Shown piece after piece: positions 20,573 to 30,621 of a stretch of DNA of 32,011 bases. Source of the DNA: Collybiopsis luxurians FD-317 M1 (lineage: Eukaryota > Basidiomycota > Agaricomycetes > Agaricales > Omphalotaceae); contig KN834760.1 of the NCBI GenBank assembly GCA_000827265.1, forward strand, positions 543,124-575,134, written 5' to 3'. A program made the translations under genes and the position numbers. Within the stretch, counting starts at the first letter, position 1. Every line of letters begins with the position of its first letter. The notes below the pieces were generated by a model. The model saw only the letters and a list, made by a program, of their open reading frames with translations. It was not told the origin of the DNA and made no database searches.

Positions 20573-22380
20573 ATGGGTACTTCAACTATATCGGATAACA
20601 AGATTTTTGCCATCGTGGCTCCACTAGTTGTTGCTCCGATGGTATGCAGCTTTACTTTACTCTGTTCTGATTCTGATAATGACGACATAGCTCAACACCT
20701 TCCTTTATGGTCTATGTTTTCTTCAATTCATCAGGTATTTTACAGTAGGGACTCGAGATCCTCTTTTAATAAAGTGAGTATCCGGGTTCAAGTACCTGCT
20801 TTCCTTGTTTTATAACCTTCGAGATTCCAAGGTTACTTATTTTCTGGGAGTTACTCATCGACACATTCCATTCTGCGGTATCGGTGTATTTACTTTGGCA
20901 ATATGCTGTCGAAAATTACATGGATCCAGCGTATCTTGAAACTATTCCATGGGCATTGACTATAACTCCTGGTCTGACAGTTTTGTGCGTGCTTGTCCTA
21001 ACATTGGGAACCTTTGTGGCTTATTATCACCATCAGCTCTGCACTTCCCATTCAAGTGTTTCTCTCACAACGTGTCAAAAAGCTTTCAGGCTCGCGGATT
21101 GTGTTCGGTACTCTCTTGACCCTGTCTTGCATCGAGGTAAGCAACCCTGACACAAAAATATTTCTTTCGAGGCTGTGAGTAATTGCGAGACGTTGACTTC
21201 AAAAGGGATCTCTGGGAATAACGATGGCGGTACTCAGTGTGCAGCGAGCAAAGTACATCATTTCGCTGCATCTCTTTCCATTCTGCATCCAACTAAGTTT
21301 TTCACCGCAGTTTAGTAGCATTAAAACACTATATATATATATATGGAGACATTCTGGACAGGTGCGACTTCTCAACAAAGAATTCTGGCCCTTGTCTCAA
21401 TTTAAATATCCAGCTGGACAGTCTTCTCAGTTGCGACCGACGTGGCAATTAGGCGAGTTCAGAGAGTTCACCAATTGAATGCTTGGTTAATGATCGAATT
21501 TGCAGTGCGTGCCTCATCTTCTACCTTCGAAAAACTCGAACTGGCTCCCTCCGTGCGTCTGCTCGAGCTTTTCCTTCAGTCAACCCACCACATTCATTGT
21601 CAATATCCATAATCCAGGCACAAAGCGTGTTGTCTCGCGATTGATACGTGACACGATCGAAAGCGCGTCCTTCGCGAGTTTCTTCTCCGTAAGTAATAGC
21701 CGGCTTAATGGCTTAAATACCAGAGAAGAAGATAGAGAGACTGACCAAACCGTTAGCTCATGATTCTCATCACAACCGTATGTCGTGTGCTGCACCATTG
21801 AACACCCAAGATTTTAGATTAGCCTGACCAGCAGTGCTACAGACGCTATGGCCTATGTCGACGTTGAGTGCAATATTCTCAATCGTGAGTCTGTTCTTTT
21901 GTCATTACTCTAGGGAGACACGCTCAATATTTGCATCATACCAGCCAATGGGTAGAGTATACACGTACGTGTCGCCCAACATAGATCTGGAGTCTGTAGC
22001 ATAGATATCTAATCAGTATTTGGATTAGAAATACCTTTCTAGCGGTGTGTCTCAATGGCAAGGACATTATTGAACTTTACAATTGATCAGGGTTCTTCGT
22101 AGATCCTGAATTCTAGGCCAAAATTGCGAAGGGAGCTTCACGAGTATTCATCCTCTGACGAAACTGATAACACGAGAGTAAGTCTCTACCCTCACATTCT
22201 TTTTTTATGCCCACAAGGTGACATCAATTTCCTTGCTGTCAGACCAATCCGAGTCAAGAAAATTTACCGCGGCGAAATTCCAATGACGGCAATTCCAGTG
22301 AAACAAACGTGCCCACTGCGATTGTGTATAGTCCACTTTCAAGTGTGGTCTTGACAGATGTTGAGAGTCTGCAGACATAA
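20573..22380 (+). CDS. DUF6534-like multi-pass membrane protein, copy 4
   Basis: This is the best-resolved member of the array. Exon 1 (from 20573) encodes MGTSTISDNKIFAIVAPLVV and ends at a GTATGC donor near 20642. Exon 2 starts after the ATAG near 20690 with LNTFLYGLCFLQFIRYF and ends DPLLIK. Exon 3 (from 20832) gives WELLIDTFHSAVSVYLLWQY and exon 4 SALPIQVFLSQRVKKLSG. Later exons give FSVATDVAI, SACLIFYLRKTRTGS (DUF6534 signature LLxxxRTG), RLIRDTIESASFASFF, PMGRVYT and LNSRPKLRRELHEYSSSDE. The last intron (donor GTAAGTC at 22177, acceptor CAG near 22243) restores frame to a Ser/Asn-rich tail ending VVLTDVESLQT and TAA. The intron after VATDVAI begins with GC rather than GT (21453-21505). 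No frame break was found. Function is unknown. Confidence 0.75.
21453..21505 (+). other. Probable GC-AG intron in copy 4
   Basis: The exon ends GTGGCAATTAG and the intron opens GCGAG, closing at TTTGCAG after 53 nt. Removing it joins ATT-AG to T-GCG-TGC (I-S-A-C), exactly as in paralogs. At this position copies 1, 2 and 3 have ordinary donors (GTTAGT, GTGACT, GTGACA). Copy 5 shares the GC donor. Confidence 0.65.
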
Positions 22381-23051
22381 CGGTGGTCATTCTCCAATCA
22401 AATAGAATTTGCAGCCCCCCTCCCACCATGGTTTTTCCGCCAAGTGGCACTCTTCTGTTCCATCCTACTTATAACATTTACACTGTCCTTTTTCCTTCTT
22501 CTGTCCTACTTATTAGGGAACTACATCAGCCTATTAGTTAATGTCCTTTAGGGAAGAAATGTTAGTATGTGCTGAATGCTTTTCTGATGTTGCTAACAGG
22601 ATACAACGACGAGTGTCTCCCTGAATGGAAATAGATTATTGTAATAATCATATACAAAGAGTCTTTTTACCCTTCTAGGGTCCACTCAATGTTTAGATAG
22701 ACTTTTTCTGCATGATTGATCCTCAATCATGGATTTGTGAAGTTCTGGCATGGAATTATATGAAGAGAGTTGTAGGAAGGTGTTCTTAAACGCATGAATT
22801 ACATAAATCAAGAATCTATATCGGGGCACTCCAAACATATCCACTACATAATGAGTAGTCCCTCAGATGTGAAATGGCGGTTAGAAGTATTACAATCAGG
22901 AATCGGTACGTATTAATAGGACTTTGACAGTTCTCTAATAAATCAGACAGAAGGAGGGAGAATACGGTAGCAACGAAGGAAATGGAAGTTCAGCAGAAAA
23001 TTCAGTTGTGGGAGAGGGCTATAAATCCCTTGAATGGGTGGAGAATCGACG
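22381..23051. other. Spacer between the inverted copies 4 and 5
   Basis: About 670 bp separates the stop codons of the two convergent paralogs. It has no open frame of note and no visible inverted similarity of its own, so it forms the unique centre of the large inverted repeat. It presumably holds both 3' untranslated regions and terminators. Confidence 0.45.
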
Positions 23052-24884
23052 CTACGTCTGTAAACTCTCAATATCCGTCAACACCATACTCGAAAGCGGA
23101 CTACACACAATCACAGCGGGTACATTTGTTCCCCTAGTGCTGCTGTCGGTAGTATTTTGCCCCGGTTAATTTTCTTGAAGGTTGGTCTGAGAGCAAAGAA
23201 TTTCACGTCGTCTCACAGTCAGGAAAACACTATTCAGGGGTAGAGACGTACTATTGTGTTGTCAGAAGAGGAATACCCGTGAAGTTCTCTTCGCAAAATT
23301 GGTCTAGAATTCAGGATCTGCGAAGAAGAGGGAATCATCAGTGGCATATCTTGACAGTGTTCGAGTGATTGGAATTGAGACGCACTGCTAGAAAGGTGTT
23401 TCTAAAGCCCCTAATACTGATTAGATATCCATGCTACGGGCTCTAGACCGACAACACGTACGTGTATACTCTACCCATTGGCTAGTATAATGCATAAATT
23501 GAGATTCATAAGACCATGATAAACGAAAGGATAGACTTACAATTAAGAAAATCATGCCCAGCGTTGATTCTGGCCACACAGCCTGCAGATCAGACTAATT
23601 CAAATACCTAGCTACCCAGTTTTGCGACACACGACGTACAGTAGTCATGAGAATCATGAGCTACAATTTAACCATCAGCCACCCTCTTTTTCTAACATTT
23701 ACGTCATAAAGCTGGTTGTTACACACCGAGAAGAAATTCGCAACGGACGCGCTTTCAACCGCGTGACGTATCAATCGCGAAACAACATGATTTGTGCCTA
23801 CACATCGGATATTGACAATGAATCTGGTGTACTGTGCCAAGAAACACTTGAGCAGACGCACTCGGGGAACCAGTTCGAGACTTTCGGAGGTAATAAATGA
23901 GGCAAGCGCTGTGAAACTTTGTCATCTGCCGAAGCACTTGATGGAGTGAAGCTCTAAGCTCGCCTTATTGCCACATCTGTCACAACTGAGATAACTGTCC
24001 AGCTGGATAATTCATTGAAATTTGCAGATGGGCGCACACATTCAGGTCAACAAGTCGCACCTGTCTAGGATATGAGAAAAATGGATCATAAGCGATATAC
24101 TGTGATAAAAGACTCAGTTGGAAAAGAGATCCACGGCGAAATACACGTACTTTGTTTGCTGCATAGAGAGCGCCGACATCATGATTCCCAGAGCTCCCTT
24201 TTGTAGTCAAAGCCTTGCCATTTACTCACAACTTCGGAAATAGATTATCCTATCAAGCATACCTCGACGCACGACAAAGTCAAAAGAATAATGAAGATGA
24301 TCCGTGAGCCTGACAGCTTTTTGACACGATGTGAAAGAAGCACTTGAATCGGAAGTGCGGAGCTGACAATAACCAGAGGTTTTCGTATGTGGTTGAATTA
24401 GAATACGGACATTCCAGGCGATAGATGATTTCGTAACGCACAAAACTGTCAAGCCAACAACCGAAGTTGACGTCCATGCAACAGTCTCAACGTATGCCGG
24501 ATTCGCGTAATTCTCGACGGCATATTGCCAAAGCATATACACCGAGACCGCAGATTGGAAGGTGTCAATTAGCAGTTCCCAAGAGATAAATAACCTTGGA
24601 CCATCGAAGGTCACAAACCAAAGGAAATGGATACTCGAACTTCGGATGCTCACTTTATTGAAAGGGGATCTCGAGTCCCAGCTGTAAAGTACCTTATAAA
24701 TTGCAGAAAACAGAGACCATAAAGGAAGGTGTTGAGCTACGGGTTTACCATCAGAATCGGAGCAGAGCAGAGTAAACCCATATACCATCGTAGCAATTAA
24801 CAGAGGTCCTAGGATCGCAAGAACTTCGGTATTCGACCAAGCCAAAGTACGTATCAGCTGGCTTCGAACCGCTACAGAAGTCAT
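23052..24884 (-). CDS. DUF6534-like multi-pass membrane protein, copy 5 (tail possibly truncated)
   Basis: This is the inverted paralog of copy 4, starting MTSVAVRSQLIRTLAW at 24884. On the minus strand the exons read GPLLIATM, LNTFLYGLCFLQFIRYF, WELLIDTFQSAVSVYMLWQY, SALPIQVLLSHRVKKLSG, VVTDVAI, SACLIYYLRKSRTGS, RLIRHAVESASVANFFS, PMGRVYT and LNSRPILRRELHGYSSSDN. The intron after VTDVAI uses a GC donor (23963-23909), as in copy 4. The last exon, opened by CTCTCAG near 23185, has TAA at 23168-23166 where copy 4 has TTA. Beyond it the frame stays open through VVLTDIESLQT-like residues (VLTDIESLQT) to TAG at 23054-23052. If the acceptor is used as in copy 4, the last 37 tail residues are lost but all membrane helices remain. 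It could therefore be functional, or an early pseudogene. Confidence 0.68.
23909..23963 (-). other. Probable GC-AG intron in copy 5
   Basis: The exon ends GTGGCAATAAG at 23964 and the intron opens GCGAG, ending TTTCACAG before exon CGCTTGCC at 23908 (55 nt). Splicing gives ATA-AGC-GCT-TGC (I-S-A-C), as in the other copies. The shared non-GT donor with copy 4 shows the change happened before their duplication. Confidence 0.6.
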
Positions 24885-24940
24885 ATGAAATGGCTGGATG
24901 GAAGGAAAGAAGAGGTTTTTGATGGATGAAAAACATCGCC

Positions 24941-25004
24941 CTATTTATAAGTAATGTAGTTGGGTTGTAACACCGATTGGTGGAAGAGAGTCTATCTTTG
25001 CCAT
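24941..25004 (-). promoter_or_regulatory. Promoter of copy 5, inverted match to copy 4 promoter
   Basis: 24966-25004 is the perfect reverse complement of 20423-20461 (39 bp). The TATA box TTATAAATAG lies at 24950-24941 on the minus strand, about 60 nt before the ATG. The duplicated arms therefore include at least 120 bp of upstream DNA. Confidence 0.6.
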
Positions 25005-25533
25005 ATAGCTGTACATACTTCGAGATTCAGATCTGGGATACAGTGGGGCCCCCCCCTATAAGGAAGGAGTCCAGACCAAGTCCAGAGAGCTCCAGCTGGT
25101 ATACGGCATTACCGGCAGCCGCGTAATGGAACGTTGCCAGCCGCTGTACTGCCGTCCCTGTGATTTTACATACCAGTTTTTATCTGACTAGTAACATCTG
25201 GGTGCAAACTCTGCATAGTAAACGATTCCTCGCGCAACAAGCTTTGGATGCCGGGAGGTTCGGCTTTCCGGCCCCAGTAAAGTTGAATAAGATTTTTGGC
25301 CAAGAATATACGGAATTGAAACGCACAAGGGTATGAAACTTTTACGAGTGCATGGAATGAACTGAAATGCCGAGTTATAGAGGTGGTGAATTCCGTGCCT
25401 GATCCTTAACAGGCAATTTTGAATTGATCTAGATTTTGTAATTTATATATTTTTAGCTTAGTGTTCATTGCATTGTATGCACCGAGAAAGAATGGGGCAC
25501 GAGTCCCGCCATGCGCTAGCGCTGGCCTACTTA
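25005..25533. other. Intergenic region
   Basis: No coding exon is recognised. A C-run (GGGGCCCCCCCC) lies at about 25045-25056, and CG-containing repeats CGGCA/GCCGCG occur around 25098-25160. Overlapping short open frames from 25461 run into the adjacent MITE and are not credible genes. Confidence 0.4.
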
Positions 25534-25774
25534 CAGCCGTTTGCAAAAAGTTTTGCCCACTCGAGTTTTCAACAGCTGTTTATCTGTATTTACTCATCCT
25601 ATACATTTCGAGGCCCAGGCCCACCAAATCGTACAGAACCACCATCCGACAATGGGTCCATCACTATCTTCCGGCATACCGGCACTTGAATTATATAGGA
25701 ATCCTATCAAAATACTAAATACAAATAAACACGGGTAGAAAACTCGAGGGGGCAAAACTTTTTGCAAACGGCTG
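25534..25774. mobile_element. MITE of Tc1/mariner type
   Basis: A 241-bp element is bounded by long terminal inverted repeats of about 60 bp. The left end opens CAGCCGTTTGCAAAAAGTTT and the right end is its reverse complement through the first 25 bases. After that both arms continue with CTCGAGTTTTC and a TGTTTAT-TGTATTTA block with scattered differences. It is flanked on both sides by TA (25532-25533 and 25775-25776), the target duplication of Tc1/mariner/Fot elements. The centre is short and non-coding, so the element depends on a transposase supplied elsewhere. Its ends are clear; the superfamily is inferred from the TA duplication and the CAG end. Confidence 0.85.
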
Positions 25775-25776
25775 TA

Positions 25777-27051
25777 TATGTCAAGTTCAAAAAAGCTTGT
25801 TTTGAAGCATTTCATTGCCAAGCTATGTGTTTCGCTGCGTTGCCCAGAAATTTTGCGGTTGTAATTAGTACTAATTGATCTAGACAATTGCAAATGCTTT
25901 TAAGTTTCGATTCGTTGTTTGGTTGTCATCTTTCTCTTCTGGAATCTTGCTAGCGATATCACCGTGATGTGTTTCAGATGGAAGCCCATCTGCCACCGAC
26001 TGGCCTTGAAATCAAAAGCCGTTTGCATTTCCCGGGGTCTGTATGAATTTGAGCTATGAGAAGATAAAAGTTTATTTTAGAACAGTCAATGCCACAAATG
26101 CATGTGGTAAGATGTAGTGCAGTACACCCATATTTCCATGATTTGCCCACTCCGCTGGGAACAGGTAGAAGATGGTGTCTCAAAAAGAGCAAAGAAGCCA
26201 GAGAGATATTAGCAAAAAATATCTGAATGAAAGGTAGATTTTCGCTGACCATCCAATGCTTGTGTTGTCAAATTGAACACCTTGGATGATCCCTACAGGA
26301 AGATAAGAATTTGAAATGTCAAACTACGTAAGTACAAATCTAAGTGATATGTCAGTACATAGTTAGGATTATTCTATTTGGCAACCTGGTTGCCAACAAA
26401 CAACCCCCTAGCAACTGCGAAAGGCTAAATAACTGCTGGTCACTCCAGAAAATCGCCGCTTCAGTGCCCAAGGCACCAAAATTTTAAAAGTCACTTAGTA
26501 ACTGCCATTGTTGGTGATGACAATGCAACACGCCACTTCACCTTCTGTTGCCATTGTTGCCAGCAGGCTATCTACTCTATGCTGGTGGGCCAGGGCAGAT
26601 AAAATTGCTAATATTAGTAATGAAAAATGTCTCATGCTCCCTTCAACACAATTTGCCACTGCTGGACTCATTTTTGAAGAAATGCCAATGCATGGGTCAA
26701 TGCAAGAGTGGGCCAAGCAACAGAGCTGGGCACAAATGATTCATCATTTGCTGTACACATACGAGGTTAGATGTGTGGATTAGGCTTGTGACCAGCCGGT
26801 CTATGAGGTTGCTTACAACCTGTCAATAGACAGGCTGGCACATCTTGTGAAAATTTAGGAGGGTGAGCATGGCAGCGATGCTGGCCGCATGGCGCCAAGC
26901 ACTTAATATGTGTAAATACTGCACCTTGTACTTCTTCCTCTTTGTTCATCATGACCACTGTGTATGGTTGCATTTTTTGACCACAAATAGCTTTGATTCA
27001 TTAATAACTTTCATATCATCCACATTTGTTTTCTTTTGACACATGTAATCA
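25777..27051. other. Intergenic region before the DUF6589 remnant
   Basis: No recognised gene. A perfect 19-nt palindrome, TTGGCAACCTGGTTGCCAA, lies at 26378-26396. Open frames at 26508-26783 exist on both strands without motifs. Base composition from about 26400 changes to the T/C/A-rich style of the following DUF6589 element, so part of this stretch may be its flank. Confidence 0.4.
26378..26396. repeat. Perfect 19-nt palindrome
   Basis: Nine-base arms TTGGCAACC and GGTTGCCAA surround a single T. A related GCAAC motif follows at 26411. It might be a terminal motif or binding site of the adjacent mobile DNA; no function is shown. Confidence 0.5.
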
Positions 27052-29786
27052 ATGAATAATCAGCCATTACCTCTCGCACACCTTCACCCACCTTTTCCAG
27101 GATATCTCATCCCAGTTCTGCATGGATTCCCTCCTAGCGCCCCTGCATATTACCTTCCCACTACAGATGGAAATTATCAGCATTCTTATCATGGCCACTT
27201 TGCACACCCTGGTCCATGGAGTCCAGTTTCGCACTCTCATCCACCTGCACCTACTACACTTAAACAATCCAACAGTCCTCTCATCTGGAACCAAAAAGAC
27301 CTCAGCCAAACTGATAAAATACTTGCTATTGCATCCTTACTATGTCAACTTTGCCTTTCTCCCATGGACTTTGTTCTCCAAACCCTTTGGTCTGATGAAG
27401 CCTTTGCAGATTATCGTAACAAGTTCTATGCTAGCAATGGCCTCAAAAAATTCCTAAATGTTATGGAATCTGATAGGAAAGGGAAGAAGAAGCTGAAAGG
27501 GTGGCTGAGGTTTTGAGCTGTTGGAATTGTCGAAGAGATAGTTGGTGCTGAAATGGAGGACTTGCAGGAAGATGTGCAGATGAAGATGGGAGATATTATG
27601 CCAGAATATCTGCTCAATTTTCAGCTCAATGGATTTACAAACACTTTTAAAGACAAATCTTCCACACTCTGTCACATTCACTGAGCTGCATGTCAGACAG
27701 AAAGATCAATATGAGAGAATAAGAGAAAGACAACTCTGGATGAGGTATGAACATGCAAAATTATGTGTATCTAGTGTTTTGATGTATTTTAAAGTTGATT
27801 ACAATTATTCAGTCTCAGTTAGCCAAATTTTGTTCTCAGAATAACCTTGCAATTGCAATACCTTTTGGCTTTTTCCTTCTCAGTGTGGGCGCACCAAAAT
27901 GTATCATCAACTTAATGTCTGCTCTACAGCTATGTCCCTTGTATAGCTCCTTGGAGTTAGCAGAGTCTTTCCTCTCCAGACAGCAGATGACTCAAGCCCA
28001 ACAGTTTGTACGAGTTGCTCCTGGCTTTGCAGAAAGTCATGATAATTACTTGCAAAGTACCTCAGTTCATGTTGAGCAGCAGGACACACAGCCAGCAAAG
28101 GTCCAGGTTGGCACCACTTCCATTATTCTCTCCCTTCATAATGCAACAAAGTCTGCACTTTCATTGAAATCTATTCTTGACTGTCATGCACAGGGTAGAA
28201 TCATTACCTATAATGCCAATATTTGCCCATCAATGTCACAGCATGAAGATTATTTGGCTCATGCACAAATTGGTATAGTCAAGATATTAATCTTGAGGTC
28301 AAAGCCCACTATGCAATCCAAGCTAGCTTCAGCTGTAAAGCAGCCAGAACTATCTCACAAGAAGTATTGCCCTCCTCCTTCTGGTCATAAAACTGAAGAG
28401 TTTGTTCTTTGTACTATGGAACTCAATGAAGGCAGTATTGAAGGTACCATCAGTGTCAATGACAATGTATATTTTCACCAGCTCTCCCTCGAACCCTTTG
28501 CCTTGGATAATCAAGCTGTCCCATCATTCCATGATCAGAAAACTAATGCACTTATTTGCGCTGCTCAGTTACTTCACAAAGGTGACTTTGGAGCTGCCAC
28601 TCAATTGCAGCATCACCAGCTAGGCATTGGGTGGTTTCATGTTGAGTTGAACCTGGGCTGGTCAATTTTCAATCTTCACTGTGGCAATTCCTCACAGATT
28701 GAGTTGATTCAGTATTACGTAGCACTTCTGCATAGGAAATGTCTCAGTGGAGAAAAACCTGACTTTGAAACCATGAAAGCTCTGTTCATGGATATTCTCT
28801 CAGGACACCTCCTCTTCTACTTCAAAATTGTCTCTGGAAACTCATTTGATGCCTACATTGTAGAGAGAGATCCAACTGCTCAAGAACTTTTGGGTATTGC
28901 GCAACAGATTCTTGATAGGTTCTTTCTCAACTCTGCACTAGAATCCCATGAAGCAAAATCAACCACTGATTTTTCCATCCAAAATTCCATACTTCTTAAT
29001 TGTGACCTTCTCCTATTCTATCTCTTGACAACAGGTATATCCTCTGGAGACTTTGGATGAATAGAGATTATGCTAGGAGTTTTGACAACAAGATTCACTG
29101 GTGGAGGTAATAAAAACTATGCTTCGGAGTTACTCTTCTTCATTCAGAATCTCAAAAAAGACTGGCCCAAAGAATTTGCATAAGCTCTGTCTATTTTTCC
29201 TCAATTGAGCTAACAGTTTTATAGGAATATCATGAGGGACAATTCCTTGATCACTACCTTGGGTTGTTCAGGTCATTACTATGGTGTTAATAAGAACACA
29301 GAGTTTAATAATAATTATCAGAAAGTATGTGCTCTCACAAGTTAAAATATTAAGACTCAATCTTTCTAGACTTATAGCACTGCAAAAGGGATCCACGCAT
29401 CTTTTTCCAAACTTGCAGAAATCTCTCCCAACATTCCCATATATTGACACATTAAGCCTCAGTTTAGCAAGCTTATGAATCATTGAATTTCAATCAAACA
29501 TGTCGATACTGATTCCACTCCTGCAGCAATCAAAATAAATCACAAAGCAACTGAAAATCAAATACATTTGGCAAATGCAAAGTTATGTGTGCATGATATG
29601 GAAACAGGCATTGTAAGAACCATACATCAGAATGCAGTAAAAGGGAAAGTGATGGATCCTATGCAGAGGGGGAGAGAATTGTTACAAGGAAGAATGTTCA
29701 GTTCATGGGTAAAAAGATATCAGGAATGGAGCACTGGAGAGAGAATTGTAAATGAAGGTGATGATGAAGATGAGGAGCTAATGTAA
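27052..29786 (+). pseudogene. Decayed DUF6589 gene (repeat family of Agaricomycetes)
   Basis: The first open segment (27052-27516) has a Pro/His-rich start, then the family's N-terminal motif LSPMDFVLQTLWSDEAFADY and KGKKKLKGWL before TGA. The second, 421-codon segment (27795-29060) carries the DUF6589 core: GFFLLSVGAPKCIINLMSAL, a DNYLQSTSVHVEQQ segment, WFHVELNLGW, LLHRKCLSGEKPDFETMKAL and ISSGDFG, then TGA. Family members read GD(F)GRIE here, so TGA most simply comes from CGA by C to T. The next frame continues IEIMLGVLTTRFTGGGNKNY and LKKDWPKEFA before another stop. A last open segment (29568-29786) ends with an acidic tail. DUF6589 genes are numerous in Agaricomycetes, behave like repeated or mobile sequences, and have no known activity. 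Several stops and frame changes make this a pseudogene. Confidence 0.78.
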
Positions 29787-29819
29787 ATACATAAATCATT
29801 CATTGTCAAGCTGTAAGGT

Positions 29820-30555
29820 TCATAATTGTTTTGGTGAATTCGAGGGAGTTTCCAAATCTAAAGGTCTCATATGAGAAGTTGGAGTAAGTTGAGGTGGAGG
29901 TGAAGGTAATCTTGAGGGAACAGGACTTGATGGAGGTGAGTGATAAGGACATGAGGCACTACTGGAGGAGCAGCTAGAGAAAGCAGGTGTTTGGGCTCTG
30001 GACTTGATTATCAATGATAAGTGTGCTGATGCAGACCAGGCAAAGAATGCTGCAGCATCAGTTTCACCCTCGATGATCTGAGTCTCCTCTCCCTCAGAGT
30101 CATGCAGATCTGGATCCTTCTGTTTTTGGGAAGCTTTGTACAGTGCTGTTATAGAATCATACTCTATGATTTGATCAAAGAGAGTTTGTGCAAATAGATT
30201 GTGCCATTCTGGGCTTTCAGATAAAAATTCTGTAATGTCATTTGGGGTCAAAAACTTGCCACAATGTGCTTGAGCAAGCAATGTAATATAAGACAATGGC
30301 ATAAACTCATCAGCTGAATAAGCAGACAGAATGTTGTTCTCCTGGATTATTGAAGATGAATATACATTGAGATGGTCTTCTAAAAGCTGTCATTCTAGTT
30401 TTCGGCAATAAGTATTTCGAGCTCTGGGACCAGGCAGGGGGGGTAAAAGTGTCAAAGGATCAGTGAAAGAACCAAAGAAGAAAGTGGAGAAATTGATGTT
30501 TGTATTGTGATTATCACAGCAATAGTCTCTGGAGTATGAGACACCTGTACATTTT
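29820..30555 (-). pseudogene. Broken unknown ORF convergent to the DUF6589 remnant
   Basis: The minus strand is open from about 30555 to the stop at 29820, except for one TGA at 30392-30390. Upstream of it the frame reads SRDYCCDNHNTNINF and LLPPLPGPRARNTYCRKLE; downstream it reads QLLEDHLNVYSSS and SADEFMPLSYITLLAQAHC. Acidic and Ser/Pro-rich C-terminal parts follow. The residues are compositionally protein-like and the two halves are in one frame, so this is probably a single gene broken by one stop. I do not recognise the family. It lies tail-to-tail with the DUF6589 remnant, so both may belong to one mobile unit. Confidence 0.5.
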
Positions 30556-30621
30556 CAGTTTGAGAATAAGAATGCTCAGATTCAATGTATGATCTGGTGT
30601 AGAGTCACCATTGAAGTTAGC

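Noticed and set aside
20740..20815. Reading straight through the first introns of copies 4 and 5 (frame giving QHLPLWSMFSSIHQVF)
   Set aside because: The spliced frame gives LNTFLYGLCFLQF in four paralogs and joins correctly to the next exon; the read-through frame does not match phases downstream.
25461..25893. Several overlapping open frames of 65-99 codons
   Set aside because: They lie across the MITE and its inverted repeats; no frame has motifs, and arms of an inverted repeat give mirrored frames by chance.
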